Notes: generated by a model from the sequence alone, not told the origin. 6,140 bases of DNA from Bacteriovoracaceae bacterium (GCA_947500275.1 CANMSW010000142.1:1-6140); one strand, 5' to 3'. Positions 1-5,989 are shown, counted from the stretch's first letter. Made by a program: numbers and translations.

Positions 1-2618
1 CTATTGCTAAGCACTTCGGTGCGCAGGAACTCCAAGAGAAGCTCGATGGCATACTGGCAGCTGCAAAAGCCAATGAACTGAAAAGCCTCGATCAGCTGAA
101 ATCCGCCCGCGAAGTCTACTTTCGCTTCTTCTTTCAATCTCCGAGAAAAGCGAAGTATCCGCTCGACGCCGATACCTTTCTCGAACCCATTAAGAAACTC
201 GCGCTGCTTTCTCAATGCGTGGTCGCGCGGCCTCAATCCGAGGGCTTTTCGGAGTCCGAAAAGTTGCGGATCGAGCAGGCGGCTTATGAGCTCTTCAACG
301 CCTGTGACGCGCAGAAGAACCTTGCACTCCGTTTCGCAGTCCAAAAATTTGCACTCGCCGTCGCAAATTCCTGGTCCAGAGAGGAGATGCTCGGCGCCAT
401 CAATAACGCTTGGAGAGTGGTCGGAATAACGTTCCACATCGACTCCTCCTTCAATCTTGATCCCGAAAGCGCAAAACTCGTCAGTGCGTCGATCGATCAG
501 GCAATCCGATCACCGGAGGGCACCGCGAAGATTGATTTTGAACTCGAGACCTCCCCGTTAATAGTTGAAATCCTCCAAATGTCTGAACAGATCGGAGTCC
601 CTCTTGCGACCTTGGCCCGTTATTTGACCGCCGGTTTAGAATTGAAAGAAGCACAAGAACTCTCTTCGTTTCTTGTGGGATCCGAAGGAACCCAGGCCGC
701 CCTGCAAGAAGGCTTTCTCCTGATCAAAGATGGTCTCGGCGCTGACTCAAATGCCGAAAACTATCGAAAAGCTCTGAGTCAGGCACCCTCCACCCTGATC
801 CAAAATCAGATGAGTATCGCCCTCAATTCTGGGGCTTCTCGCGTAGATCTTTACAAGGTCCTCGCCAATTACCTCAAAGACCAATCCCTCGTCACCGAAG
901 AATCCACGCAGCAAAGCTACGAAGTTTCTGCAGAATGGTATGACAAACTCACAGGATTTGTCGAAGAACTGAGCGGATCGGGTGCGAAAGAAATTCAAGG
1001 TACCCTGGAAGGCCTCGAGGACTTGGTCGCAAGCCTCTTTGACTACCCCCTCAAAGGACTATGCTCCAAAATGGAGCCCATGATGCGAGACATTTCCAAG
1101 AAATTGGGCAAAAACATTAACTACGTCGTCTCGGGAGATACCGTCGCCCTTCCGCGTGAGGTCGCCTACGCTCTCCGCGACGCACTGGTACACATGCTGA
1201 GAAACTCCCTGGACCACGGCATCGAAATGCCTGAAGTTCGCTCGCAGAGGTCAAAAGCCGATGTCGCGACCATCGAAATCAATTGCACCGCTCAAGATGA
1301 TCAAATCTTCATTTTGGTCAAAGACGATGGAGCAGGCATCAATACCGAGAAAGTCGTCGCCAAAGCACTCCAGATGAACATGATCTCGCAAGAGCAACTC
1401 GATCAAATGAGTTCCATTCAAAGACAAGAACTCATTTTCCTTTCGCGACTTTCTACCAAAGATGAGGTGAGCTCTCTGTCCGGACGGGGAGTCGGGATGG
1501 ATGCCGTGAAGGCGATTGTTGTGGATCGCATGAAGGGCAGCATTAAGCTGGAGTCTGAACTCGGCAAAGGCACCGTGTTTACCATTCAGGTACCTAAACC
1601 AAAGAGACGCAAAGCAACTCGCGGTGCCATCAGCGAGGTGGCAGCCTTCCTACTCGAGGCGCGAATGTCCATGCAAACGACTCTGGGGCTCGTGGATTCG
1701 ATGCTAACGAATGCGGAAGCTGCCCGAAAAATGTTCCGCTCACTCCACACGATCAAAGAGAGCGCTACCATGCACAATCTCAAGGGACTCGCGGACATGG
1801 TTCACTTCAGCGAGAACACTGTTTCTGCAATCCTACAATCCTTAGATAAGAAAGAACCGGTCGAGGTTGCAGCGGTCGACAAACTCCGCAGCAGCCTCAA
1901 AAAGATCCTCGAGGCTGTCGAAGGACAACTAAAATCACATCGCAGTGAGGACTCGAGCAAACCGAAGAGCGAGGTGGAATTGTTTATCGCAGACGCTCAC
2001 TCCATGATGACCGAGGCCGCACCCTTTGTCTCGCAGATTGCAAGTGATCGCGAAGCAGGCAAGAAGCTCTTCCGCATCCTGCACACGCTCAAGAGCAATG
2101 CGCAGATGCACCACCTCAATGCGCTCGCGGATGCCATCCACACCACCGAAGGAACGGTTACCAGCATCAACGAAAAGGTCGTATCAGGGCAAGCAGTCGA
2201 TCCGACTGAGGTCAAGACGCTCGAAGGCGGAATGGGAGCAGTCTCACAAGCCCTCGCAGCCGCTCAAAAGAAGTTCAACAAGTCCCCCACAAAAAGAGGG
2301 CATTCCGAAGTTGAGCGTTTTCTTGAGAGTGCCGGAACTGAAATGGCCGAAGCAAGTCAGTGCCTCAGCAGTGTGGAACGGGACCCTGAATCCGGTAGGA
2401 AGCTCTTCCGCATCTTGCACACCCTGAAGAGCAATGCGCAGATGCACAATTTGAAGGCGCTTGCCGATGCCATCCACACCACCGAAGCTACGGTTACCAG
2501 TATCAACGAAAAGGTGGCGGCAGGAAGACCTGTCGATCCTAGTGAGGTGAAGACGCTCGAAGGGGGCAACGCCCAAATCGTCACCCTGATCTCGCGTCAA
2601 CTCAAAAAAGTCGCCTAA
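1..2618 (+). CDS. CheA-like histidine kinase with three C-terminal Hpt domains (5' partial)
   Basis: The frame is open from position 3 to the TAA at 2616-2618, giving 871 visible codons, so the true start lies outside the window. The GTG at 219 is only the first internal start-like codon. Residue numbers here count that GTG as 1. Roughly residues -71 to 240 are helical and match no domain I recognise. Residues 240-300 resemble the CheA dimerisation helices running into the ATPase. The CheA-type ATPase covers about 300-460: N box HMLRNSLDHGIE (325-336), G1 DDGAGI (369-374), G2 GRGVGMDAV (422-430) and G3 GKGT (449-452). A basic linker follows, then three Hpt domains with phospho-acceptor candidates H510, H622 and H734. 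There is no CheW-like P5 domain after the ATPase and no transmembrane segment in the visible part. The likely role is a cytoplasmic ATP-dependent kinase that passes phosphate through its Hpt domains to response regulators. Whether it couples to chemoreceptors is unclear without P5. The ATPase assignment is firm; partners are unknown. Confidence 0.9.
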   Translation, partial: IAKHFGAQELQEKLDGILAAAKANELKSLDQLKSAREVYFRFFFQSPRKAKYPLDADTFLEPIKKLALLSQCVVARPQSEGFSESEKLRIEQAAYELFNACDAQKNLALRFAVQKFALAVANSWSREEMLGAINNAWRVVGITFHIDSSFNLDPESAKLVSASIDQAIRSPEGTAKIDFELETSPLIVEILQMSEQIGVPLATLARYLTAGLELKEAQELSSFLVGSEGTQAALQEGFLLIKDGLGADSNAENYRKALSQAPSTLIQNQMSIALNSGASRVDLYKVLANYLKDQSLVTEESTQQSYEVSAEWYDKLTGFVEELSGSGAKEIQGTLEGLEDLVASLFDYPLKGLCSKMEPMMRDISKKLGKNINYVVSGDTVALPREVAYALRDALVHMLRNSLDHGIEMPEVRSQRSKADVATIEINCTAQDDQIFILVKDDGAGINTEKVVAKALQMNMISQEQLDQMSSIQRQELIFLSRLSTKDEVSSLSGRGVGMDAVKAIVVDRMKGSIKLESELGKGTVFTIQVPKPKRRKATRGAISEVAAFLLEARMSMQTTLGLVDSMLTNAEAARKMFRSLHTIKESATMHNLKGLADMVHFSENTVSAILQSLDKKEPVEVAAVDKLRSSLKKILEAVEGQLKSHRSEDSSKPKSEVELFIADAHSMMTEAAPFVSQIASDREAGKKLFRILHTLKSNAQMHHLNALADAIHTTEGTVTSINEKVVSGQAVDPTEVKTLEGGMGAVSQALAAAQKKFNKSPTKRGHSEVERFLESAGTEMAEASQCLSSVERDPESGRKLFRILHTLKSNAQMHNLKALADAIHTTEATVTSINEKVAAGRPVDPSEVKTLEGGNAQIVTLISRQLKKVA
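1632..2615 (+). repeat. Three tandem 336-bp coding repeats, one Hpt domain each
   Basis: The units begin at 1632, 1968 and 2304, each with a Ser-Glu-Val codon triplet. The third is shortened by the stop codon. The candidate phospho-His codons are at 1746-1748, 2082-2084 and 2418-2420, exactly 336 bp apart, so there is no net length change between these anchors. Units 2 and 3 are close at DNA level: a hand alignment of 2061-2230 with 2397-2566 gives about 143 of 170 identical bases (84%), with many differences synonymous. Unit 1 has diverged and is recognisable mainly at protein level. Each unit has the Hpt pattern of a leading helix (SEVxxFL), then FRxLHTxK, then an L-A-D-x-x-H-x-x-E type helix. 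The pattern indicates successive in-frame tandem duplication, the 2/3 split being the most recent. Confidence 0.9.
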
Positions 2619-2634
2619 ACACTCCAAACCGAAA

Positions 2635-2671
2635 GGGGCGCCTGTTCGAAGAAAGCACGATCGGGCGCCCT
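2635..2671. terminator. GC-rich stem between convergent genes, possible bidirectional terminator
   Basis: GGGCGCC at 2636-2642 pairs with GGCGCCC at 2664-2670, extended by a G-U pair (2635/2671), with a 21-nt loop. It lies between the kinase stop and the stop of the convergent cytochrome gene, overlapping the last codon of the latter. A second small stem, TCGGC at 2673-2677 with GCCGA at 2684-2688, follows on the plus strand. Neither side has a proper run of T, so intrinsic termination would be weak. The location is the main support. Confidence 0.35.
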
Positions 2672-3044
2672 ATCGGCTTTTCGGCCGAACCTCGACGGGA
2701 GGAAGAAGCGATTTTACGAAGAGCGCAACCGCATCGAGATCCTGCGGTTTCATTCGACTCCCCCACTGCGGCATTCCCTTATCGACAGAACCTTCCGCAA
2801 TCCATTTTACGAGTTCTGCTTGCGTGGAGCGGGCAACACGATTGCTCTGCACCAGCGAAGGCCCAGTCCCCCCTTGCCCCTGACTCCCGTGACATTCCGT
2901 ACATCGCGGTTGATAGAGACGTGCTCCCCTCTTGACCGGATCCGGATCCAGCTCCACGCTCCGTGTGTCCGAGCCAGCGGTCGCACAGGCAGCGATGGAA
3001 ATGAGTACTAAAAATGCGAGAAAGCACTGGGTTTCGATCTTCAT
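2670..3044 (-). CDS. Monoheme class I cytochrome c lipoprotein
   Basis: A 124-residue small electron-transfer protein of the cytochrome c family. The N-terminus is a lipoprotein signal peptide: Lys2, hydrophobic residues 8-19 and lipobox IAAC ending at Cys20. Position +2 is Ala, which by the E. coli Lol rule predicts outer-membrane sorting. The heme motif CTECH is at residues 48-52 (2889-2903), preceded by the typical GARLYQPR helix. Met91 in KGMPQW is the likely distal iron ligand, and the C-terminal helix DLDAVALFVKSLL (102-114) completes the cytochrome c fold. A GAGAAG ribosome site lies 6 nt before the ATG at 3042-3044, and the upstream barrel gene ends only 15 nt away, so the two are probably cotranscribed. 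It is last in the minus-strand operon and is a plausible electron shuttle partner of the cytochrome-barrel protein. The family is clear; the redox partner is inferred. Confidence 0.92.
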   Translation of the reverse strand: MKIETQCFLAFLVLISIAACATAGSDTRSVELDPDPVKRGARLYQPRCTECHGSQGQGGTGPSLVQSNRVARSTQAELVKWIAEGSVDKGMPQWGSRMKPQDLDAVALFVKSLLPPVEVRPKSR

Positions 3045-3059
3045 ATTGATCTTCTCACG

Positions 3060-4187
3060 TCAGAAGTAAATATTGAGCATCGCAAACATCGTGAGACCGC
3101 GCCCTTTGTCGTTTCCAGCGGTCATGAAGTGAGTCTGACCTGCTTCAACGATCAATTCTGAATGGGTAAAAGGATAAAGTCGAGCACCCACTGCAGGCAG
3201 CGTCATCGTCCGAGTTCTCGCAGTGATATTATCGTTCAATTGAAATCCTAGATAAGGAATAATCCCCTTGGTCACTTCATATCCTGACTCAAGAAAAACC
3301 AATTGGGTATTGGTCGTCACCCCTTCGGCAATCTTCTGCTTCAGTCCATACTCAAGCAAAGTATACCCTTCGGTTAAATAACCGAGCTGCGTGTGAACAC
3401 TATAGGCACGAGTCGTTGCAGAATCCTTCGAGGCACTCAAGAAGGACATCCCGGATCTCGTGTGAGGTGTACGATATAAAAAATTCAGCGTATAGCCCAC
3501 CCGCTCCGCCAGCTCGGTATTTGCTTCGCCCCGAAAGACGCTCGCATTTAGGTCGACATTGGAGCCGTACCAACTCGCATGCGCAATGAGAGGCTCCTCG
3601 TTGTGGTTGAAAAACATCCCTTTTCGGGTCGCGATATTATGGTTTGGATGATTGATCCCAAACTCCGGAAAAAACTTTCCCACCCGGACGGCGTAGTTCT
3701 GAGCCTTTGCGCCTGCATAAAAACGTCGAAAAAATGGAGTCCAACGACTTTCCGTCGACGTCTTCGAATCAAGCTTAAAGCCGACCGTCGCAAACGCAAA
3801 GAGCTTCTCGTTACTCAGACCGCCCTCGATGTCAGACTGCATCAAGACCAAATCTCCGCGACGTAAAAAAGGCGTATCAAAGTAGGATTGGGTCGCGCGC
3901 CCCATATACATCGCAGTAAACAGCTTGTTCTCCTCCGGCGTCACAAGCCAGGGGAGCGCGGTCGAAGAGTCGTTGAAGCGACCAAGCAACTCTCCCCCCA
4001 CGAACTTGCCATAGGGAGTCAGAACCCCACCTCCTGAAGGCGACATGTGACAGGTCAAACACGTCGTATATCCGTGCCTTACGAAATCTGGAAACGCCAT
4101 CGCGGATCGAGACCCCCAGGTCAGCGCGAATAGCACAGCCACGCAAAGCCCAAACCCTGCTGCAAACTGCATGAGTATTTTTTTCAT
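3060..4187 (-). CDS. Outer-membrane beta-barrel with N-terminal heme c motif (cytochrome-porin fusion-like)
   Basis: A 375-residue exported protein. Residues 1-31 form a Sec signal peptide (Lys2-Lys3, hydrophobic core, Ala-Met-Ala before Phe32). Immediately after it comes one heme-attachment motif, CLTCH at 43-47 (4047-4061), in the context GYTTCLTCHMSPSGGG followed by LTPYGKF. The rest alternates aromatic and polar residues in strand-like stretches (for example YAVRVGKFFPEFGINHP, and the final 110 residues) and ends in MLNIYF. A C-terminal Phe is a classic outer-membrane barrel signal recognised by BamA. The arrangement of signal peptide, short CxxCH segment and barrel resembles fused cytochrome-porins such as Cyc2 of iron oxidisers, but this protein is shorter than usual for Cyc2 and I do not claim orthology. 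A function in electron transfer across the outer membrane is inferred. The Shine-Dalgarno before the ATG is weak. Neighbours are YceI (40 nt upstream) and a cytochrome lipoprotein (15 nt downstream). Confidence 0.82.
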   Translation of the reverse strand: MKKILMQFAAGFGLCVAVLFALTWGSRSAMAFPDFVRHGYTTCLTCHMSPSGGGVLTPYGKFVGGELLGRFNDSSTALPWLVTPEENKLFTAMYMGRATQSYFDTPFLRRGDLVLMQSDIEGGLSNEKLFAFATVGFKLDSKTSTESRWTPFFRRFYAGAKAQNYAVRVGKFFPEFGINHPNHNIATRKGMFFNHNEEPLIAHASWYGSNVDLNASVFRGEANTELAERVGYTLNFLYRTPHTRSGMSFLSASKDSATTRAYSVHTQLGYLTEGYTLLEYGLKQKIAEGVTTNTQLVFLESGYEVTKGIIPYLGFQLNDNITARTRTMTLPAVGARLYPFTHSELIVEAGQTHFMTAGNDKGRGLTMFAMLNIYF

Positions 4188-4227
4188 ATTTTTATCTTAA
4201 AGAATAAAAGAAGATTGAAGGACGACT

Positions 4228-4815
4228 TTATTCAAATCCGAATTTCACTTTGACAAGCACACTTTCAACAACACGGACCCCCATGAACGATGGACGCTCG
4301 ATCCCGTAGTCCACCAAATCCATCCGGAAAGTCGCTGTCACTTGTTTTCCAGTAATTCGATATTTTCCCTCTTGAATCGGTTTCGTCACGTTCTGAACGG
4401 TCAAATCTGCACGAAACTCGCTTTCGGCGCTCGCGCCCCCCTTATACTGTTTATCGAGGTCCTTTAGCTCAACCAGCTTTAAGTCTGCTTTAGGAAATTG
4501 GCTTGTTTTCAGGTAGTTTTCGCGAAGGTGCTTGTTTCGGAGGGGGATTCCTGTATCCAGTTGAGTCAAATCCATCGAAAGAGCAGAAGATGCAATCTTA
4601 CCACCATTGAGGGTCACCTTACCTTCGCAAGGAATGCCGGATTTTCCCTCGATTTTAACAATAACGGGGTTCCCCGTAGTTGCAAAAGTAACGGCACAGT
4701 TCTTCACAGTAACCGTCTCTGCTCGAACGAATCCCGGAGCCAGGCCCAGAATCACAAAGGACATCAACACCCCGATCGCAGAACTCCCTCTCAAACCAAC
4801 GCAAGTGCGGATCAT
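4228..4815 (-). CDS. YceI-family secreted lipocalin-like protein
   Basis: A 195-residue protein from the ATG at 4813-4815, near the usual length of about 190 for the family. YceI proteins are periplasmic beta-barrels that bind long isoprenoids or related amphiphiles in known structures. Seen here: a signal peptide (Arg3, hydrophobic core to about residue 28, cleavage after Val-Arg-Ala at 32), the family signature LDTGIPLRNKHLRENYL (86-102), the DLTVQNVTKPI strand (137-147), and a closing DYGIERPSFMGVRVVE segment before KVKFGFE. Two mature cysteines, C40 and C63, could form a disulfide. An in-frame GTG at 4849-4851 would add 12 residues and also has a G-rich stretch upstream. I prefer the ATG because of its strong ribosome site and better signal peptide. 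It sits between two heme-protein genes in the operon, so a quinone or isoprenoid ligand linked to electron transfer is possible but unproven. Confidence 0.88.
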   Translation of the reverse strand: MIRTCVGLRGSSAIGVLMSFVILGLAPGFVRAETVTVKNCAVTFATTGNPVIVKIEGKSGIPCEGKVTLNGGKIASSALSMDLTQLDTGIPLRNKHLRENYLKTSQFPKADLKLVELKDLDKQYKGGASAESEFRADLTVQNVTKPIQEGKYRITGKQVTATFRMDLVDYGIERPSFMGVRVVESVLVKVKFGFE

Positions 4816-4822
4816 TTGCCTA

Positions 4823-4829
4823 CTCCCTT
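4823..4829 (-). promoter_or_regulatory. Ribosome binding site deciding the YceI start
   Basis: On the minus strand this reads AAGGGAG, 7 nt before the ATG at 4813-4815. It lies inside the reading frame that the alternative upstream GTG (4851) would use, which favours the downstream ATG. Confidence 0.6.
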
Positions 4830-4887
4830 CAAAATAGATTTTCTTATTCACTTCCCTACCCCCTCAAACACCCTCATCACTGCCACA

Positions 4888-5607
4888 CTAATTATTCAAA
4901 GCACCCTGACTACTCCAACCGCAGAACACAGTCTGCTCGTCCGCAGTGAGAAGGGGCAACCCATACGGCATACTCGGCATAGAAACACCCTTAACCTTGC
5001 TACAGATCAACGTTGCAGCCGCACTTACCGCACTGTAATTGATCACCGTCGGGGCCGAAGAATTATCCCCCGATACCGCAGAGGCACTCATTGAGAACCC
5101 CTCCGGCGGACTACCGCTATAATCGGGCGCATTATCGCTGTGGCACCTGACGCAATTTTTTAGAAGGAGAGGCTTCACATCCGTTGCGAAAGACATCGTA
5201 CGAACGGGCGAACTCGAAGCTGTAGGTGTTACCGCCGAATCGGTCGGAAGACTATCAATCCAGCTAGCAAAATAACCCAACTCAACATCTGTAAGGTACG
5301 GCCCCCCTTTAGGCATTCGGTCCCCACGCGGAGGTGTTGCCGAGAGCTTTTTATAAAGGAGAGAGTTTGCAGAGTCTCCCTTCTTTACGTATCCCAGTGT
5401 GACGAGAGCCTCGGGGTCCTCGATGAGAAACCCGGCCGAGGGACTTGACCCCGAGTGACACTGGACGCATCGGTTGTTCACAATCTCAGAAACCTTATCC
5501 GAAAAACCTGTGGTGCTTTTCGACTGACGAAACGAACACGAAGTCGAGAAAACAGAGGCTACGGAAAGAGAGATGATCACAAAGCTGAAAATTCCTTCTT
5601 TCTTCAC
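4888..5607 (-). CDS. Diheme c-type cytochrome lipoprotein
   Basis: A 239-residue exported protein with two tandem heme domains. The N-terminus has Lys2-Lys3, a hydrophobic stretch (6-20) and a loose lipobox STSC ending at Cys24, with Ser at +2 (not an inner-membrane retention signal). Domain 1: CVQCH at 47-51 (5455-5469), candidate distal Met98 in DRMPKGGP, and the closing helix ELGYFASWIDSL. This helix and the MPKGG motif resemble planctomycete-type cytochrome c (PSCyt1-like) domains. A Pro/Ser/Thr-rich linker (121-134) leads to domain 2: CVRCH at 152-156 (5140-5154), candidate ligands Met210 or Met213, and TADEQTVFCGWSSQGA near the end. Cys202 and Cys229 may form a disulfide. The start is GTG at 5605-5607. 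An in-frame TGA two codons upstream excludes a longer form, and the ribosome site is weak. It is first in the minus-strand operon. Electron transfer is certain in kind; the substrate is unknown. Confidence 0.88.
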   Translation of the reverse strand: MKKEGIFSFVIISLSVASVFSTSCSFRQSKSTTGFSDKVSEIVNNRCVQCHSGSSPSAGFLIEDPEALVTLGYVKKGDSANSLLYKKLSATPPRGDRMPKGGPYLTDVELGYFASWIDSLPTDSAVTPTASSSPVRTMSFATDVKPLLLKNCVRCHSDNAPDYSGSPPEGFSMSASAVSGDNSSAPTVINYSAVSAAATLICSKVKGVSMPSMPYGLPLLTADEQTVFCGWSSQGALNN

Positions 5608-5707
5608 GCTTCACATCACTTTCATTTCAATTTCAGATCAAACCTTTCGAATGAACCTGGGCTTCAAAGAAAGGATTTTCTCACAGTTTAATAACTCTTT
5701 GGCCTTC

Positions 5708-5737
5708 ATTCTAAACCCACGATTCCGGATGGGTCAA
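5708..5737 (-). promoter_or_regulatory. Sigma70-like promoter for the redox operon
   Basis: On the minus strand, TTGACC (5732-5737) is followed after 18 bp by TAGAAT (5708-5713). Each hexamer matches 5 of 6 consensus bases. Transcription would begin near 5701, leaving a leader of about 95 nt before the GTG at 5607. No obvious operator overlaps it. Confidence 0.55.
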
Positions 5738-5843
5738 GAAACACTCACCCTAAGATCACTAAAGCTTGCAAAGCCTAGAACTATTGCTTGATCGACCTCA
5801 AGTAACTGGAACCACAACTCAAAAACCATACGAACCAAAAAAC

Positions 5844-5868
5844 CAACGGGATGAATCAATCATCCTTG
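5844..5868. repeat. Inverted repeat with T-rich flank on the minus strand
   Basis: GGATGA (5849-5854) and TCATCC (5860-5865) form a perfect 6-bp stem with a 5-nt loop. CAA at 5844-5846 can pair with TTG at 5866-5868 across a 2-nt bulge. Read on the minus strand the stem is followed within a few bases by GGTTTTTTGG, giving a weak terminator-like look. It could instead be a protein-binding site upstream of the receiver promoter. Confidence 0.4.
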
Positions 5869-5887
5869 AACAAAAATTTAAACAAAT

Positions 5888-5925
5888 TTGAAAAAAAGTA
5901 TTCTTTTTCAATCAACTATTATAAT
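5888..5925 (+). promoter_or_regulatory. Promoter region of the receiver gene with overlapping palindrome
   Basis: A perfect TATAAT is at 5920-5925, 64 bp before the ATG. No good -35 hexamer lies 16-18 bp upstream; TTGAAA at 5888-5893 is 26 bp away, too far for a normal sigma70 spacer. The expected -35 zone is occupied by a perfect inverted repeat, TTGAAAAA (5888-5895) and TTTTTCAA (5904-5911), separated by 8 bp. An A/T-rich tract lies just upstream. A poor -35 plus an overlapping palindrome would fit control by a regulator, but this is inference. Confidence 0.4.
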
Positions 5926-5976
5926 CTCTAAGTACATGCACGTATCCCTGCCATGGGATGCATAGATGGATAAAAA

Positions 5977-5983
5977 AAGGGGA
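5977..5983 (+). promoter_or_regulatory. Ribosome binding site of the receiver gene
   Basis: AAGGGGA lies 6 nt before the ATG at 5990-5992. This spacing favours that ATG over an in-frame ATG at 5966-5968, which would add eight residues ahead of the conserved receiver start. Confidence 0.7.
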
Positions 5984-5989
5984 AAACTA

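Larger units (their letters stand above)
2670..5607 (-). other. Predicted four-gene operon for exported redox proteins
   Basis: The four minus-strand genes are separated by 72 nt (or 36 nt with the GTG start of YceI), 40 nt and 15 nt, with no convincing terminator between them. In transcription order they are diheme lipoprotein, YceI protein, cytochrome-barrel and monoheme lipoprotein. All four have export signals and together they carry four CxxCH motifs. Cotranscription from the promoter near 5708-5737 is inferred from spacing and orientation. Confidence 0.75.
5608..5989. other. Divergent intergenic regulatory region
   Basis: This 382-bp stretch separates the minus-strand redox operon from the plus-strand receiver gene. 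I see no convincing gene in it: short open frames on either strand have no family features or codon pattern. It holds a minus-strand promoter candidate, a plus-strand -10 element, inverted repeats and an A/T-rich tract at about 5869-5897, and becomes increasingly AT-rich toward the receiver gene. No tRNA, CRISPR or mobile element was seen. Confidence 0.7.

Noticed and set aside
219..221. GTG at 219 as the start of the kinase gene
   Set aside because: The frame stays open to the left edge and the upstream residues read as ordinary protein. There is no Shine-Dalgarno before 219.
2026..2427. Overlapping plus-strand open frame and minus-strand frames over the Hpt repeats
   Set aside because: They mirror the repeated Hpt coding sequence in other frames; the Arg/Ser-rich translations look like shadows.
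2635..2690. Strong intrinsic terminator for the kinase gene
   Set aside because: The GC-rich stem is present but has a 21-nt loop and no T run, so it is listed only at low confidence.
3060..4187. Naming the cytochrome-barrel gene cyc2
   Set aside because: The layout is similar, but the length and motif context differ and orthology cannot be shown from sequence reading alone.
4849..4851. GTG as the start of the YceI gene
   Set aside because: It would add 12 residues ahead of an otherwise normal signal peptide. The ATG at 4813-4815 has a strong AAGGGAG at 7 nt. Not fully excluded, because a G-rich stretch also precedes the GTG.
4498..5094. Long plus-strand open frame opposite the YceI and diheme cytochrome genes
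   Set aside because: It spans two well-supported minus-strand genes and their gap, and its translation shows no domain, signal or family pattern.
5608..5800. Small plus-strand open frames in the intergenic region
   Set aside because: No ribosome site, no recognisable product, and they overlap the promoter or the start of the minus-strand operon.
5966..5968. In-frame ATG as an earlier start of the receiver gene
   Set aside because: Only a weak GGGA precedes it, and the conserved receiver fold begins right after the ATG at 5990, which has a better ribosome site.
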